From Bacteroidia bacterium (lineage in GTDB: Bacteria > Bacteroidota > Bacteroidia > Bacteroidales > UBA932), in contig JAUMVX010000008.1 in assembly GCA_030529945.1 (NCBI GenBank), forward strand, positions 1-64,000: a stretch of DNA of 64,000 nucleotides, read 5' to 3'. Positions 9,901-17,297 of this stretch are shown piece after piece; position 1 is the first letter of the stretch, and each line of letters opens with the position of its first letter. The notes beneath the pieces were generated by a model. It searched no databases. It had not been told where the DNA came from and saw only the letters and a list, made by a program, of their open reading frames with translations. A program made the position numbers and the translations under genes.

Positions 9901-10122
9901 AATACAGGCGGTTTCAACGCTCCGTCGCGCGAAGCCATCTACAAGAAGATAATGAAATTCTCCGAAGGAGACGCGTGGACGTACGACTATGAGACCTTCG
10001 TCGCGTTCGACGCACCTGCGAGGAGTGCGGCCGCAGTCGCCCGGGCTGCCGCCCAATGCGCATCCGTGGACACGTCCGCTTTCGTCCCTCTCGCGCCGCC
10101 TGTACTCGTGATGGTCGACTGA
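6904..10122 (+). CDS. Surface lipoprotein: fimbrillin-like, EF-hand-like, LRR, BACON and M64 peptidase domains
   Basis: A 1072-residue lipoprotein with lipobox Cys21 (LALTSC). The N terminus (about 30-270) resembles fimbrillin-like domains. A calcium-loop-like segment DTDGDGAISYDEA follows near 295-307. About a dozen leucine-rich repeats of the LDVSxNPxLxxLxCxxN type span about 325-630, then one BACON module (about 660-740), then an IgA-peptidase M64-type domain (about 750-1040). The putative zinc site is HEGCGHGFGKLADEY starting at His908. The two histidines are HExxxH spaced, one residue longer than classic HExxH; I believe this occurs in M64 relatives but cannot check. Probably a surface protease with an LRR binding module; the substrate is unknown. 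It is 6 nt from the upstream gene and 28 nt from the downstream one. Confidence 0.85.
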   Translation: MKTYKIMGALTLGTVLALTSCVEEKMVEEGQITVLKASIEQPTRTQLSEPDGGRYKTLWVENDAIGVFDGGRAVTEFGLLGGAGTVTGEFQGVLFTNDIVAVYPFSICESISGKTVSVNLPEEQSYKEGNIADGAYPMVAVSTNTSLNFRNLCSVLKVSMTGSLKVNYITFLPNDASVKASGAAAITADSSAPQLQMSESATGFVKLVCPSVSLSGTETDFYIVVPAQNYPGGFSLKINTDEGDVVKSIKTDVSLSRSQLYRIAPFECKMDESGKYILFEDKNFESYLIANFDTDGDGAISYDEALAIESIDVNTDNISSLAGIEYMTNLRILHARGSYEWNSSEQKNIKGGILKGIDISKNTKLYSLEVSYNLLTSLDVSNNQKLNKLSCEHNNLSSLDLSSISELLSLDCSFNQLSSLDVSGNPGLEWLYCHSNQLSALDLRKNPKLQLVFCDSNKLSSLDVSGNPGLEWLYCNSNQLSVLDVSKNPALQYLECGSNNLSALDVSCNPELQRFSCYSNQLSSLDVSCNPELQRFSCYSNQLSSLDVSKNPKLLTLHCYSNRLTSLDLSVCTQLKNLVCHENSLTSLKLGPNTVLGTVYCYTNNLTSLDISKNTGLKLLSAVYNPLKTLYIYEGQLSDIPNLYLPDGVNAVVGSEPEGDEQFSVSPTSFDIDGEEQDITVTVTASMEYSLNSTPDWISQKSVSSGTYTFTVSENSSSSARSGSIVFKNVSGSALAVTVSQGIKTYTSSDYSQDGVVTKLQSSTVGKGIDVVFVGDAFADKDQELFNKYVNLGMEAFFTEEPFRSTRERFSIYRIGSVSKNGIIAQEGGDTKFSAEFTGGTNIKGADEVIFDFVKTNLPSVDLTKTIIFVIINKAKYAGTCWMYSNNQAICYVPLCTGGEEFARIVRHEGCGHGFGKLADEYVAISTAIPQSAIDELNQWRSFAFGFYENVDVTSDPAAILWSGFISDTRYAGKVGVYEGGYTYATGVYRPTDYSIMRYNTGGFNAPSREAIYKKIMKFSEGDAWTYDYETFVAFDAPARSAAAVARAAAQCASVDTSAFVPLAPPVLVMVD

Positions 10123-10150
10123 TGATTCTTCACAAAAAGTCATCACGGAA

Positions 10151-11677
10151 ATGAAGGCGAAGCACTGTGCGCTTCTGCTGCTTGCGCTGGGAATCAGTTT
10201 CATCTCCGGTGCCCGGAACGAAAGTTCCTGGCACTGGAGTTTCGAATCGAACGACTACGTCTATACGGACAGGGACAGCTACGGCTCGAACAACTATCTC
10301 AAGCTCGACTGGACCCGCAGCCGCTTCCGGGCCGGGATACAGGCCGAATGGCACCCCCGGCCTCTGCTCGGCTACGACGAGGGGCTGGAGGGCTTCTCCC
10401 TGCCAGGCAAATTCATCCGCTATGACGCTGACAGATTCAGCCTGACGCTCGGCGACTGGTACGACCAGTTAGGCACCGGCCTGCTTTTCCGCTCCTGGGA
10501 GGACAGGACACTGGGTATGAACAATTCCATCGGAGGAGCGCGTGCGGAATATGCCTCAGACCGCTTCGCGGCCAAGGTCGTATGGGGTTTCCCGAAGCAC
10601 CTGAGGGGCTACAGCAGCACCCGGATTCTCGGAACGGAAATGACACTGATGCCGGTGGAGATATTGGGCGGAGCCCTCGGAATGCAGCTTTCCTTTCTGG
10701 AACGCTTCGAGAAGGAACTCCCCTACTATCTGGAGAAGGATTGGACGAAAGTCGAGGTGCCCCTGAACAACGCCTCCTGGTCTCTCGGAGCGGATTACTC
10801 CGCGGGCGCGTTCCACCTCAAGCTGGAGTATTGCGGGAAGCAGAGGGACTGGCACGACTTCACTGCGGGAGGTGTCGAGAGTCTCGCGCCGGGCAAGGCT
10901 TTCTATGTCGAGAGCGGGCTGTACGCGGGGAATTTCAGCGCGGCGGCCTCCTTCCGGCACCTGGACAATATGACGAACAAGGTTTTCCGGACGGACAGGA
11001 CTTATATTTCGAATACTCTGAACTATATCCCCGCTCTTTCGCTCCAGCACAGCTATATGCTCTGCACGCTGGAGCCTTACTACCCGAGTTCGGACGGGGA
11101 GAATGCCTGGCAGCTGGACCTGATTTACAATGCGGGCCGACGGGGCCGCCTGCATCTGAACTACAGCGAGGCCCACGGCCTGGGCAAGTACCACGCTCTG
11201 GGCAAGAACGCCCTGCTTTTCAGGGACGTAAGTCTCAAATATGAACGCAAATGGAGCAGACGTCTGAAAAGTGTCTTTCTGCTGAATATCCAGGAAAGCT
11301 CGCCTTCGCGGGGAGTGCACAGGATGACGCAGGTAAGGAACACGGCCGTGGCAGACCTGAGCTGCCGCTTTACGGAAAGTTTCTCGATGCGGGGCGAACT
11401 CCAGTATCTCTACAGCGCGGAAGGTGAGAAGGACTGGTGCGCAGCCCTTCTGGAGGCGAGTCTTACTTCCGGCTGGACTTTCTTCGCCAAGGATATGTAT
11501 AATCACGGTTCCTCGGGGATCCATTACTGGCAGGGCGGCGTCAGCTACAGCAGGGGGCATTACCGCATCGGGGCCGCCTTCGGGCGAAACCGCGAGGGTA
11601 TGGTCTGCTCAGGCGGAGTCTGCCGCTGGCAGCCGGGATTCACCGGAGGAAATCTTTCACTTTCCATCATTTTCTGA
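10151..11677 (+). CDS. DUF6029-like outer-membrane beta-barrel protein
   Basis: A 508-residue protein with a signal peptide (residues 1-21). The remainder consists of alternating amphipathic beta strands rich in Tyr, Trp, Gly and Arg and ends in ISLSIIF-like hydrophobic residues (NLSLSIIF), an outer-membrane barrel signature. The N-terminal pattern WSFESNDYVYTDRD and the internal GDWYDQLGTGLLFRSWEDR fit the DUF6029 family as I remember it. It sits 28 nt after the M64 gene and 5 nt before an Omp28-like gene, so it may be the membrane partner of these lipoproteins. No enzymatic motif was seen. Barrel fold fairly sure, family name moderately sure. Confidence 0.7.
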   Translation: MKAKHCALLLLALGISFISGARNESSWHWSFESNDYVYTDRDSYGSNNYLKLDWTRSRFRAGIQAEWHPRPLLGYDEGLEGFSLPGKFIRYDADRFSLTLGDWYDQLGTGLLFRSWEDRTLGMNNSIGGARAEYASDRFAAKVVWGFPKHLRGYSSTRILGTEMTLMPVEILGGALGMQLSFLERFEKELPYYLEKDWTKVEVPLNNASWSLGADYSAGAFHLKLEYCGKQRDWHDFTAGGVESLAPGKAFYVESGLYAGNFSAAASFRHLDNMTNKVFRTDRTYISNTLNYIPALSLQHSYMLCTLEPYYPSSDGENAWQLDLIYNAGRRGRLHLNYSEAHGLGKYHALGKNALLFRDVSLKYERKWSRRLKSVFLLNIQESSPSRGVHRMTQVRNTAVADLSCRFTESFSMRGELQYLYSAEGEKDWCAALLEASLTSGWTFFAKDMYNHGSSGIHYWQGGVSYSRGHYRIGAAFGRNREGMVCSGGVCRWQPGFTGGNLSLSIIF

Positions 11678-11682
11678 CGACT

Positions 11683-12492
11683 ATGAGAAGACGACTGGCC
11701 ACTTTTCTGTTTGCTGCAGTGCTGTCCTGTGTTGCTTTTGTGACGGTCAGTTCCTGCGAAGGCATACACATCGACTGGAAGGAATATATGATAGAACCCG
11801 AGCCGGAGCCTGAACCGGAACCGGAGCCGAATGAGGTCGAGAGCCGTGCGCTGGCCTTCTATTTCACTGGAGCGTGGTGTACGTATTGTCCGAATATGGC
11901 GGCGACCCTGAAAAAGGTGAATGAAAGGCTTGAAGGGCGGCTGATCACCGTCAGCATCCATAAGAGCGACGCGTACAGCATCGGTTTCGAGAACGACTTC
12001 TGCAAGAAGTATTCTGTGGTCAGCTTCCCTTCAGCGGTCTTCAATTTCGAGCCTACGATTTTTGGGAACAGCGAAACCATCATCTATGAGGCTCTGAGCC
12101 GTCATCTGGAGTCGGTGGAGCAGCCCTGCGGGATAAGCGTCACGCAGGATGCCGATGATCCCGGGAAGGTCGAAGCGAGCATAAGGATAGCCGGTAGCGG
12201 CCGCTACAGAATCTTCGCGGTCCTGATGCAGGACGGAATAAGGGGCTATCAGACCGGTAAGGGGGACGACTATGTCTTCGACTATGTGGTCCGGGAGCTT
12301 CTGACCTCGCCGGACGGGGACGAATTGGCCGCATCTGACGGCGGCCCGACTCTCTCCGAGGGTGCTGTGGTAAGCTGGAGCGCGAGAGCGGAGTATGCGC
12401 GCGCTTCTGATTGCTATGTGACGGTCGCAGTCCTCAAGGAGAACGCCGAAGGCCGCTTCGTGCTGAACAACGCCGCCCGCTCGGCGCGGTAG
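11683..12492 (+). CDS. Omp28-like lipoprotein with thioredoxin fold
   Basis: A 269-residue lipoprotein with lipobox Cys25 (VSSC). Six Glu-Pro pairs (about residues 39-50) form a stiff linker before a thioredoxin-like domain with CTYC at 66-69 in the context FTGAWCTYCPNM. The second half matches the C-terminal beta region of the 929-residue protein upstream (shared pattern VLMQDGIRGYQ versus VLLEDGIVGYQ), so the two are paralogous, one with BACON spacers and one with a Glu-Pro spacer. It starts 5 nt after the barrel gene and ends the operon. Function beyond an envelope thiol role is not known. Confidence 0.8.
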   Translation: MRRRLATFLFAAVLSCVAFVTVSSCEGIHIDWKEYMIEPEPEPEPEPEPNEVESRALAFYFTGAWCTYCPNMAATLKKVNERLEGRLITVSIHKSDAYSIGFENDFCKKYSVVSFPSAVFNFEPTIFGNSETIIYEALSRHLESVEQPCGISVTQDADDPGKVEASIRIAGSGRYRIFAVLMQDGIRGYQTGKGDDYVFDYVVRELLTSPDGDELAASDGGPTLSEGAVVSWSARAEYARASDCYVTVAVLKENAEGRFVLNNAARSAR

Positions 12493-12519
12493 GGTTCCAT
12501 TTGTGGAAATGATGCCGGT

Positions 12520-12831
12520 CTACCGTTTCCGGCGGAAGTTGTAGGTGTGCAGACGCTTGGGGTTAGCGGGGAACCAGCCTTTCTCGACGCGGCGCTTCTG
12601 CTCGAAGACTTCGAGTATGCTCCAGAAGCAGGAGAAGGCGAATACGCCGAGCACGGTGGAGAGGATATAGCCTCTGATCAGGAGCGAGGCGGCTGCGGCG
12701 AGCAGGCCCGCCACAAGGAATACCCACCAGCAGCCGGTACCGAAGCGGTACTCGGCCTTTATTACTATGGGGTGGAACATCCCTATGAAAAGGAACGCCG
12801 ACAATCCTACTATAAGACCTGTAAAATTCAT
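12520..12831 (-). CDS. DUF4491-type small membrane protein
   Basis: A 103-residue protein with three hydrophobic segments (about 4-22, 35-52, 55-72) and a basic C-terminal tail. The opening MNFTGLIVGLSAFLFIGMFHP and the motif IKAEYRFGT-CWWVF match the DUF4491 family as I recall it. Function is unknown. It is convergent with the Omp28 operon (27-nt gap) and has its own promoter at 12885-12915. Confidence 0.75.
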   Translation of the reverse strand: MNFTGLIVGLSAFLFIGMFHPIVIKAEYRFGTGCWWVFLVAGLLAAAASLLIRGYILSTVLGVFAFSCFWSILEVFEQKRRVEKGWFPANPKRLHTYNFRRKR

Positions 12832-12884
12832 ACTATTCTCTGTCGCTGTTTTTGCTCTTCTATTGTCTCATCATCACTGCACGG

Positions 12885-12915
12885 CAAAAATAGGATAATT
12901 CGCCCGCGTTCACAA
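12885..12915 (-). promoter_or_regulatory. Bacteroidota-type promoter for the DUF4491 gene
   Basis: On the minus strand a TATTTTTG -7 box (12892-12885) follows a TTGT -33 box (12915-12912) by 19 nt. Predicted transcription start is near 12878, about 47 nt before the ATG. Confidence 0.6.
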
Positions 12916-12980
12916 TATCGATAACGATAAATACCCAATTCTTGTTAGCGGCCCGGCCGGAGATTACCGAAAAGATGTGA

Positions 12981-13012
12981 TTGACCGGATATGGGGCGGC
13001 GAAGTACTTTTG
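12981..13012 (+). promoter_or_regulatory. Bacteroidota-type promoter for the porin gene
   Basis: TACTTTTG at 13005-13012 fits the TAnnTTTG -7 box; TTG at 12981-12983 lies about 21 nt upstream. Predicted start near 13020 gives a short leader to the ATG at 13037. Confidence 0.6.
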
Positions 13013-13036
13013 CGGCTGAAATAAAAGAAGACGGAT

Positions 13037-14320
13037 ATGAAACGGATATTGTTTTTATGCGCGGTGCTGCTTCTGGCGGCGATGCCTGCCCGGAGCCAAA
13101 GCCAGACCCGAGACGCCCGAAGCAGCAGGCTCACCATCGGCGGCTACGGCGAGGCGATGTACACACGAAACTTCTACAGCGATGCGTGGCAGAGATACAT
13201 AACCCCCGAAAAATACACAGATGACAGGAGCCACGGCCGCTTCGACCTTCCCCATTTCGTCATCAGCCTCGGCTATGACTTCGGCAAGGGCTGGAGCCTC
13301 GGAAGCGAAATAGAATTCGAGCACGGCGGCACCGAAAGCGCCGTGGAACTTGAGGCCGACGAGACCGGCGAATACGAAAGCGAGATTGAGCGCGGCGGCG
13401 AAGTCGCGCTGGAACAGGCCTGGATACAGAAAAGCATACATCCGGCCTTCAATCTCAGAGCCGGAATGATCATCATCCCGGTCGGTCTCACTAACAGCCA
13501 TCATCTTCCCGATGAATTCTTTACCGGCTACCGTCAGGAAGGCGAGAACACCATCTTCCCCTGCACCTGGCACGAAGTGGGAATCGAAGCCCTGGGCACA
13601 TTCGGCCGCAAAAATGACTGGAAATACGAACTCCTGTTCCTCCCCGGCCTCGATTCCGACCGCTTCAGCACGGAGAATTTCATAAAGAACGGAGCCGGCT
13701 CCCCCTACGAATTCAAGATAGCGAACTCATACGCGGGAGCCTACAGACTCGACAACAGCTCCATAAAGGGCCTGCGGCTCGGTATCAGCGGCTACTACGG
13801 CACAAGCTTCCGCAACTCCTTGACAAAGAACAAGAAATACGAAAAATGCCGGGGCGATGTGCTTATCGGTTCCGCGGACTTCACATATAAAGGCCATAAC
13901 ATAATAGCCCGAGGAGTCTTCGACTACGCCCATCTGAACGACTCGGCGGAAATCACGGCCTTCAACAAGAACAATATGTCCGCCGCTTCCCCTTCGTCAC
14001 GCAATGCAGTGGGTTCAGACGCCATCGTGGGCAGTTTCGAGATAGGCTACGATGTCCTTCCGCTCCTCGGAAAGACTGACGATAAGTGCTATGTCTTCGC
14101 CCATTACGAATACTACGACGCTATGTATAAAGTAGCCTCCGGCGTGCTCGACTACCCTTGGGTGGGCAAGCACCGTATAGCTTTCGGCATAAACTGGTAC
14201 CCGCTCGAAAGCATCATCATAAAGGCGGAATACTCGAAGCGCTACTACGTGCAGCCGTACAATGACGAGCCGTCCGTAACCCTCGGAATAGCCTTCGCCG
14301 GCTTCTTCGACAGACGATAG
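13037..14320 (+). CDS. Outer-membrane porin, phosphate-selective porin O/P-like
   Basis: A 427-residue protein with a signal peptide (about 1-21, cleavage after ARSQ). The mature part begins with RLTIGGYGEAMYTRNFYSD and contains FDLPHFVISLGYDFGKGWSLGSEIEFEHGG, a layout typical of Bacteroidota porins of the OprO/OprP-like superfamily. A helix-forming acidic loop (VELEADETGEYESEIERG) sits in the first third. The C terminus ends in aromatic beta strands (LGIAFAGFFDRR). It precedes the imelysin and di-haem genes in the same direction, so it may supply the outer-membrane pore for an iron-linked unit; this is inference. Anion or metal specificity cannot be read from the sequence. Confidence 0.75.
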   Translation: MKRILFLCAVLLLAAMPARSQSQTRDARSSRLTIGGYGEAMYTRNFYSDAWQRYITPEKYTDDRSHGRFDLPHFVISLGYDFGKGWSLGSEIEFEHGGTESAVELEADETGEYESEIERGGEVALEQAWIQKSIHPAFNLRAGMIIIPVGLTNSHHLPDEFFTGYRQEGENTIFPCTWHEVGIEALGTFGRKNDWKYELLFLPGLDSDRFSTENFIKNGAGSPYEFKIANSYAGAYRLDNSSIKGLRLGISGYYGTSFRNSLTKNKKYEKCRGDVLIGSADFTYKGHNIIARGVFDYAHLNDSAEITAFNKNNMSAASPSSRNAVGSDAIVGSFEIGYDVLPLLGKTDDKCYVFAHYEYYDAMYKVASGVLDYPWVGKHRIAFGINWYPLESIIIKAEYSKRYYVQPYNDEPSVTLGIAFAGFFDRR

Positions 14321-14341
14321 ACCGCAGAGCCGCCCGGAGGC

Positions 14342-14395
14342 GGAAACGACCGAAAAGTCAGAAAAAGCGGAAACGACCGAAAAGGCAGAAAAGCC
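14342..14395 (+). repeat. 27-nt tandem repeat, two copies
   Basis: 14342-14368 and 14369-14395 are near-identical 27-nt units lying in the gap between the porin and imelysin genes, just after a small GC-rich hairpin (CCGCC...GGCGG) that could be a weak terminator. Confidence 0.75.
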
Positions 14396-14439
14396 ATAAC
14401 AGAAAAGAAAAGGCAAATAAACAACAAAACTATACAGAT

Positions 14440-15561
14440 ATGCACAATCTTATGAAATCGGCTGCCCTCACAGCCATCGTTCTCGCCGCGGCAGCCTGCG
14501 ACAAGAACGGCACGGAAAGCACAAACGAAAAGGAGCTGAAGCTCCGGAAAGCGAACGAAGAATTCGTGGACGCCACGGTAATACCTACCTACAAGGCCCT
14601 CGCCGACAAATGCCTCGACCTCCAGTCCGCACTCGAAGAACTCGGAAATGCCGCGACCGACGAAGGCGTGCAGAGCGCCTGCAGCCTCTGGAAAGACGCA
14701 CGCCGGAACTGGGAGTGGAGCGAAGCCTTCCTCTTCGGAGCCGCCTCGAAATACTCCATCGACCCGCACATCGACACCTGGCCCCTCGACCGCGTAGCCC
14801 TCGAAAACCTCCTCGGCAGCGAGAAGATGATGGCGGACATCGACAATGTAGTCTCGAACCTGAATAACGGCCTCGTAGGCTTCCACGGCATAGAATACAT
14901 CATCTTCCGCGACGGAAAGCAGCGCCCTGCGGCAGACATCAGCCCGGTCGAGATGAAATACGTCATAGCAGTGGCGCGTGACCTTACGCTGAACGCCTGC
15001 CGTCTGGAGGCCGCCTGGGCCGGAACTGCCAATGTCACAGCCGAGAAGCGTGCCATCCTCGAAGAAGCCGAAGCCGAGCCCGAGGACGACTTCGGCGAGC
15101 AGATGAAACTCTGCGGACAGGCCGGAAGCGTCTGGAAATCAGTCACCGCCGGCAGCGAGCAGATCATCGAGGGCTGCAAGGACATCATCGACGAAGTCGG
15201 CAACTCGAAAATAGGCAAACCCTACACCGGCGAAGACGTGAACTACATCGAGTCCCCGCACTCCTGGAACTCCATCACCGACTTCTACGACAACGTGGTC
15301 AGCATCCGCAGCGCATACTTCGGCAAGCTCGGAGCCACCTCGGCCCAGCCGAACAGCGTCAGCGCATACATCTCCGCGGCTGACAAGTCAGCCGATGACA
15401 ATGTGGCCGCCGCACTTGAGAACTGTCTCAAGGCCATAGACGCTATGCCGAGACCGTTCGTGCAGAACTACAAGGATGCCAAGGTGGGAGAGGCCATCGA
15501 GGCCTGCGATGCCCTGAACACCGCCCTCGAAGCCGCCAGACAGGCCCTCATCAATGATTAA
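14440..15561 (+). CDS. Imelysin-family (M75-type) lipoprotein
   Basis: A 373-residue lipoprotein with lipobox Cys20 (AAAAC). The rest is all-helical and matches the imelysin/IrpA superfamily: the family-defining GxHxxE motif is present as GFHGIE at residues 147-152 and the second conserved region is near IDPHIDTWPLDR. Imelysins are iron-regulated envelope proteins related to EfeO and are thought to bind iron or take part in its uptake; proteolytic activity is doubtful. It is followed 68 nt later by a di-haem lipoprotein, a common pairing. Envelope location is clear from the lipobox; the ligand is inferred from the family. Confidence 0.85.
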   Translation: MHNLMKSAALTAIVLAAAACDKNGTESTNEKELKLRKANEEFVDATVIPTYKALADKCLDLQSALEELGNAATDEGVQSACSLWKDARRNWEWSEAFLFGAASKYSIDPHIDTWPLDRVALENLLGSEKMMADIDNVVSNLNNGLVGFHGIEYIIFRDGKQRPAADISPVEMKYVIAVARDLTLNACRLEAAWAGTANVTAEKRAILEEAEAEPEDDFGEQMKLCGQAGSVWKSVTAGSEQIIEGCKDIIDEVGNSKIGKPYTGEDVNYIESPHSWNSITDFYDNVVSIRSAYFGKLGATSAQPNSVSAYISAADKSADDNVAAALENCLKAIDAMPRPFVQNYKDAKVGEAIEACDALNTALEAARQALIND

Positions 15562-15629
15562 AGAAATCACCCTATATTAAAGAAACGGATATATTCCTAA
15601 AAATACCCGGTGAAAAAGAAGCGATATTT

Positions 15630-17204
15630 ATGAAAAAAATATATGTAATCGCCGCTTCCATCATCGTGCTTGCCGCCTGCGGCAGGCACGATGATCCGAC
15701 CCCCGGACCCGTGGAACTGAGCGACGAATGGTATGCGGGCGGAAAACTCGGAACCGCTTTCAACTCAAGCGCCTCCGCCTACGAGCAGCCTACTCCCGTA
15801 GTGGAAAGCGAAGGTATGGTCCAGGCCTTCAAGAACGGAGAACAGCTCTTCGAGAGAGACTATAACCAGAACAAGGAAGGGGCTTTCCGAGGCCTCGGCC
15901 CCCTTATGGTACGGCGCGGCTGCCTCTATTGTCACCCGAACTACAGCCACGGCCGCAGGCAGACAGAATACAGGGCGGACAGAATGACCAACGGCTACCT
16001 TCTCGTCATCACCGATGAGACCGACACCTACCTGAGTTCCCTGACCGGTATGCCCCAGACCCTCGCCGTGGAGCCTTTCAAGGCCCCTGTCGATGAGACT
16101 AAAATAATAATCGACTGGCTTCAGTATCAGGACGAATGGGGCAACAGCTTCCCTGACGGAGAGACCTACACCCTCATCTATCCCGAAGTCACCATCCCGG
16201 AGGACGCCTATTATGTCCCTCTCGAGGTGACAAAGAACGGAGTCACCTCCACAGTGCCGCACAGCAACGTGCGCGTGCGTCTGGAATCCACCATCGGAGT
16301 CTATGGAGTGGGACTGCTTGATGCCATAGACGATGCCGACCTCAAAGCCCAGTATGCAGCCGAGGAAAAGGCCGGAGTACCCATCAATCCCGCCATCTTC
16401 GCGAACGGCGAATGGGTGAAAACCTACGGCAACACCGGCCGTCCGCTGCGCTACACCTACGCCCTGTCCCGCGGACCTCTCCAGGATGCGGCAGGGGCCA
16501 ATGCCATCTGGAACATCACGAACGTCACCAGAAGCGACCGCCGCTATAACTATATGACGGCCACCTACGCCCGCACAGCCTCTCGGGACAAGGAGGTGCA
16601 GGATAATTTCTACAAGTATTTCCCGGAGGAGAACAAGACCGGAGACCCCGCGACGGACATCTACAACTATCTGATGGCCAAGGATATCGAGCCGGAGATG
16701 TCGGACAGCGAATACACCGACTTTATGATATGGCACCGGGGACTCGCGGTTCCCGCCGCCCGCGATATGGACGACGAGGACGTGCAGAGAGGCAAGGAAA
16801 TCTTCACTCAGATAGGCTGCGCCTACTGCCACAGGCCGACCTGGACTACCGGTGAAGACAATTTCACCGACCCGAACGGCTTCTTCGAGGACGGGGACAG
16901 CCGTCTGCCTCGCTATCCGCATCAGAAGATCTGGCCTTATACGGATATGGTCCAGCACAAGTTGAATATGAAGAATGACATACGCACAGGCTGGTGCCGC
17001 ACCACTCCCCTCTGGGGACGCGGACTCAGCACTCTCGTAGCCGGGGGCGTGGACCGTCTGCACGACTGCAGGGCCAATACTGTAATCGAGGCCATTATGT
17101 GGCACGGAGACCCTCAGAGCGATGCCCGCAAATCCGTCGAGGAGTTCAGGCAGCTCTCGAAGGCCGACCGCGACGCCGTCGTGAAATTTATCGAATCCAT
17201 TTAG
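15630..17204 (+). CDS. Di-haem oxidoreductase-family (DHOR) lipoprotein
   Basis: A 524-residue lipoprotein with lipobox Cys17 (VLAAC) and two c-type haem sites, CLYCH at residues 98-102 and CAYCH at 397-401. The layout matches the family of putative di-haem oxidoreductases/peroxidases that travel with imelysin genes. Late conserved features include LPRYPHQKIWPYTDMV-like residues and the segment TTPLWGRGLS near the C terminus. Expected to be attached to an envelope membrane and to need cytochrome c ligation; the CcsB-CcsA protein encoded next downstream could provide that. Electron donor and substrate are unknown. Confidence 0.85.
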   Translation: MKKIYVIAASIIVLAACGRHDDPTPGPVELSDEWYAGGKLGTAFNSSASAYEQPTPVVESEGMVQAFKNGEQLFERDYNQNKEGAFRGLGPLMVRRGCLYCHPNYSHGRRQTEYRADRMTNGYLLVITDETDTYLSSLTGMPQTLAVEPFKAPVDETKIIIDWLQYQDEWGNSFPDGETYTLIYPEVTIPEDAYYVPLEVTKNGVTSTVPHSNVRVRLESTIGVYGVGLLDAIDDADLKAQYAAEEKAGVPINPAIFANGEWVKTYGNTGRPLRYTYALSRGPLQDAAGANAIWNITNVTRSDRRYNYMTATYARTASRDKEVQDNFYKYFPEENKTGDPATDIYNYLMAKDIEPEMSDSEYTDFMIWHRGLAVPAARDMDDEDVQRGKEIFTQIGCAYCHRPTWTTGEDNFTDPNGFFEDGDSRLPRYPHQKIWPYTDMVQHKLNMKNDIRTGWCRTTPLWGRGLSTLVAGGVDRLHDCRANTVIEAIMWHGDPQSDARKSVEEFRQLSKADRDAVVKFIESI

Positions 17205-17217
17205 TTGTTATGATGGG

Positions 17218-17258
17218 CAGTCGGGAATCCCGGTACACAAGCCGGATTCCCCGATTGC
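17218..17258 (+). terminator. Hairpin after the di-haem gene
   Basis: Imperfect 13-14 bp arms (CAGTCGGGAATCC and GGATTCCCCGATTG) enclose an 11-14 nt loop and are followed by CCGTTTT. This would separate the di-haem transcript from ccsBA. Directly after it are the GAATCACT motifs at 17266 and 17284. Confidence 0.5.
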
Positions 17259-17297
17259 CGTTTTAGAATCACTTAGTGATGATGAATCACTCGGAAG

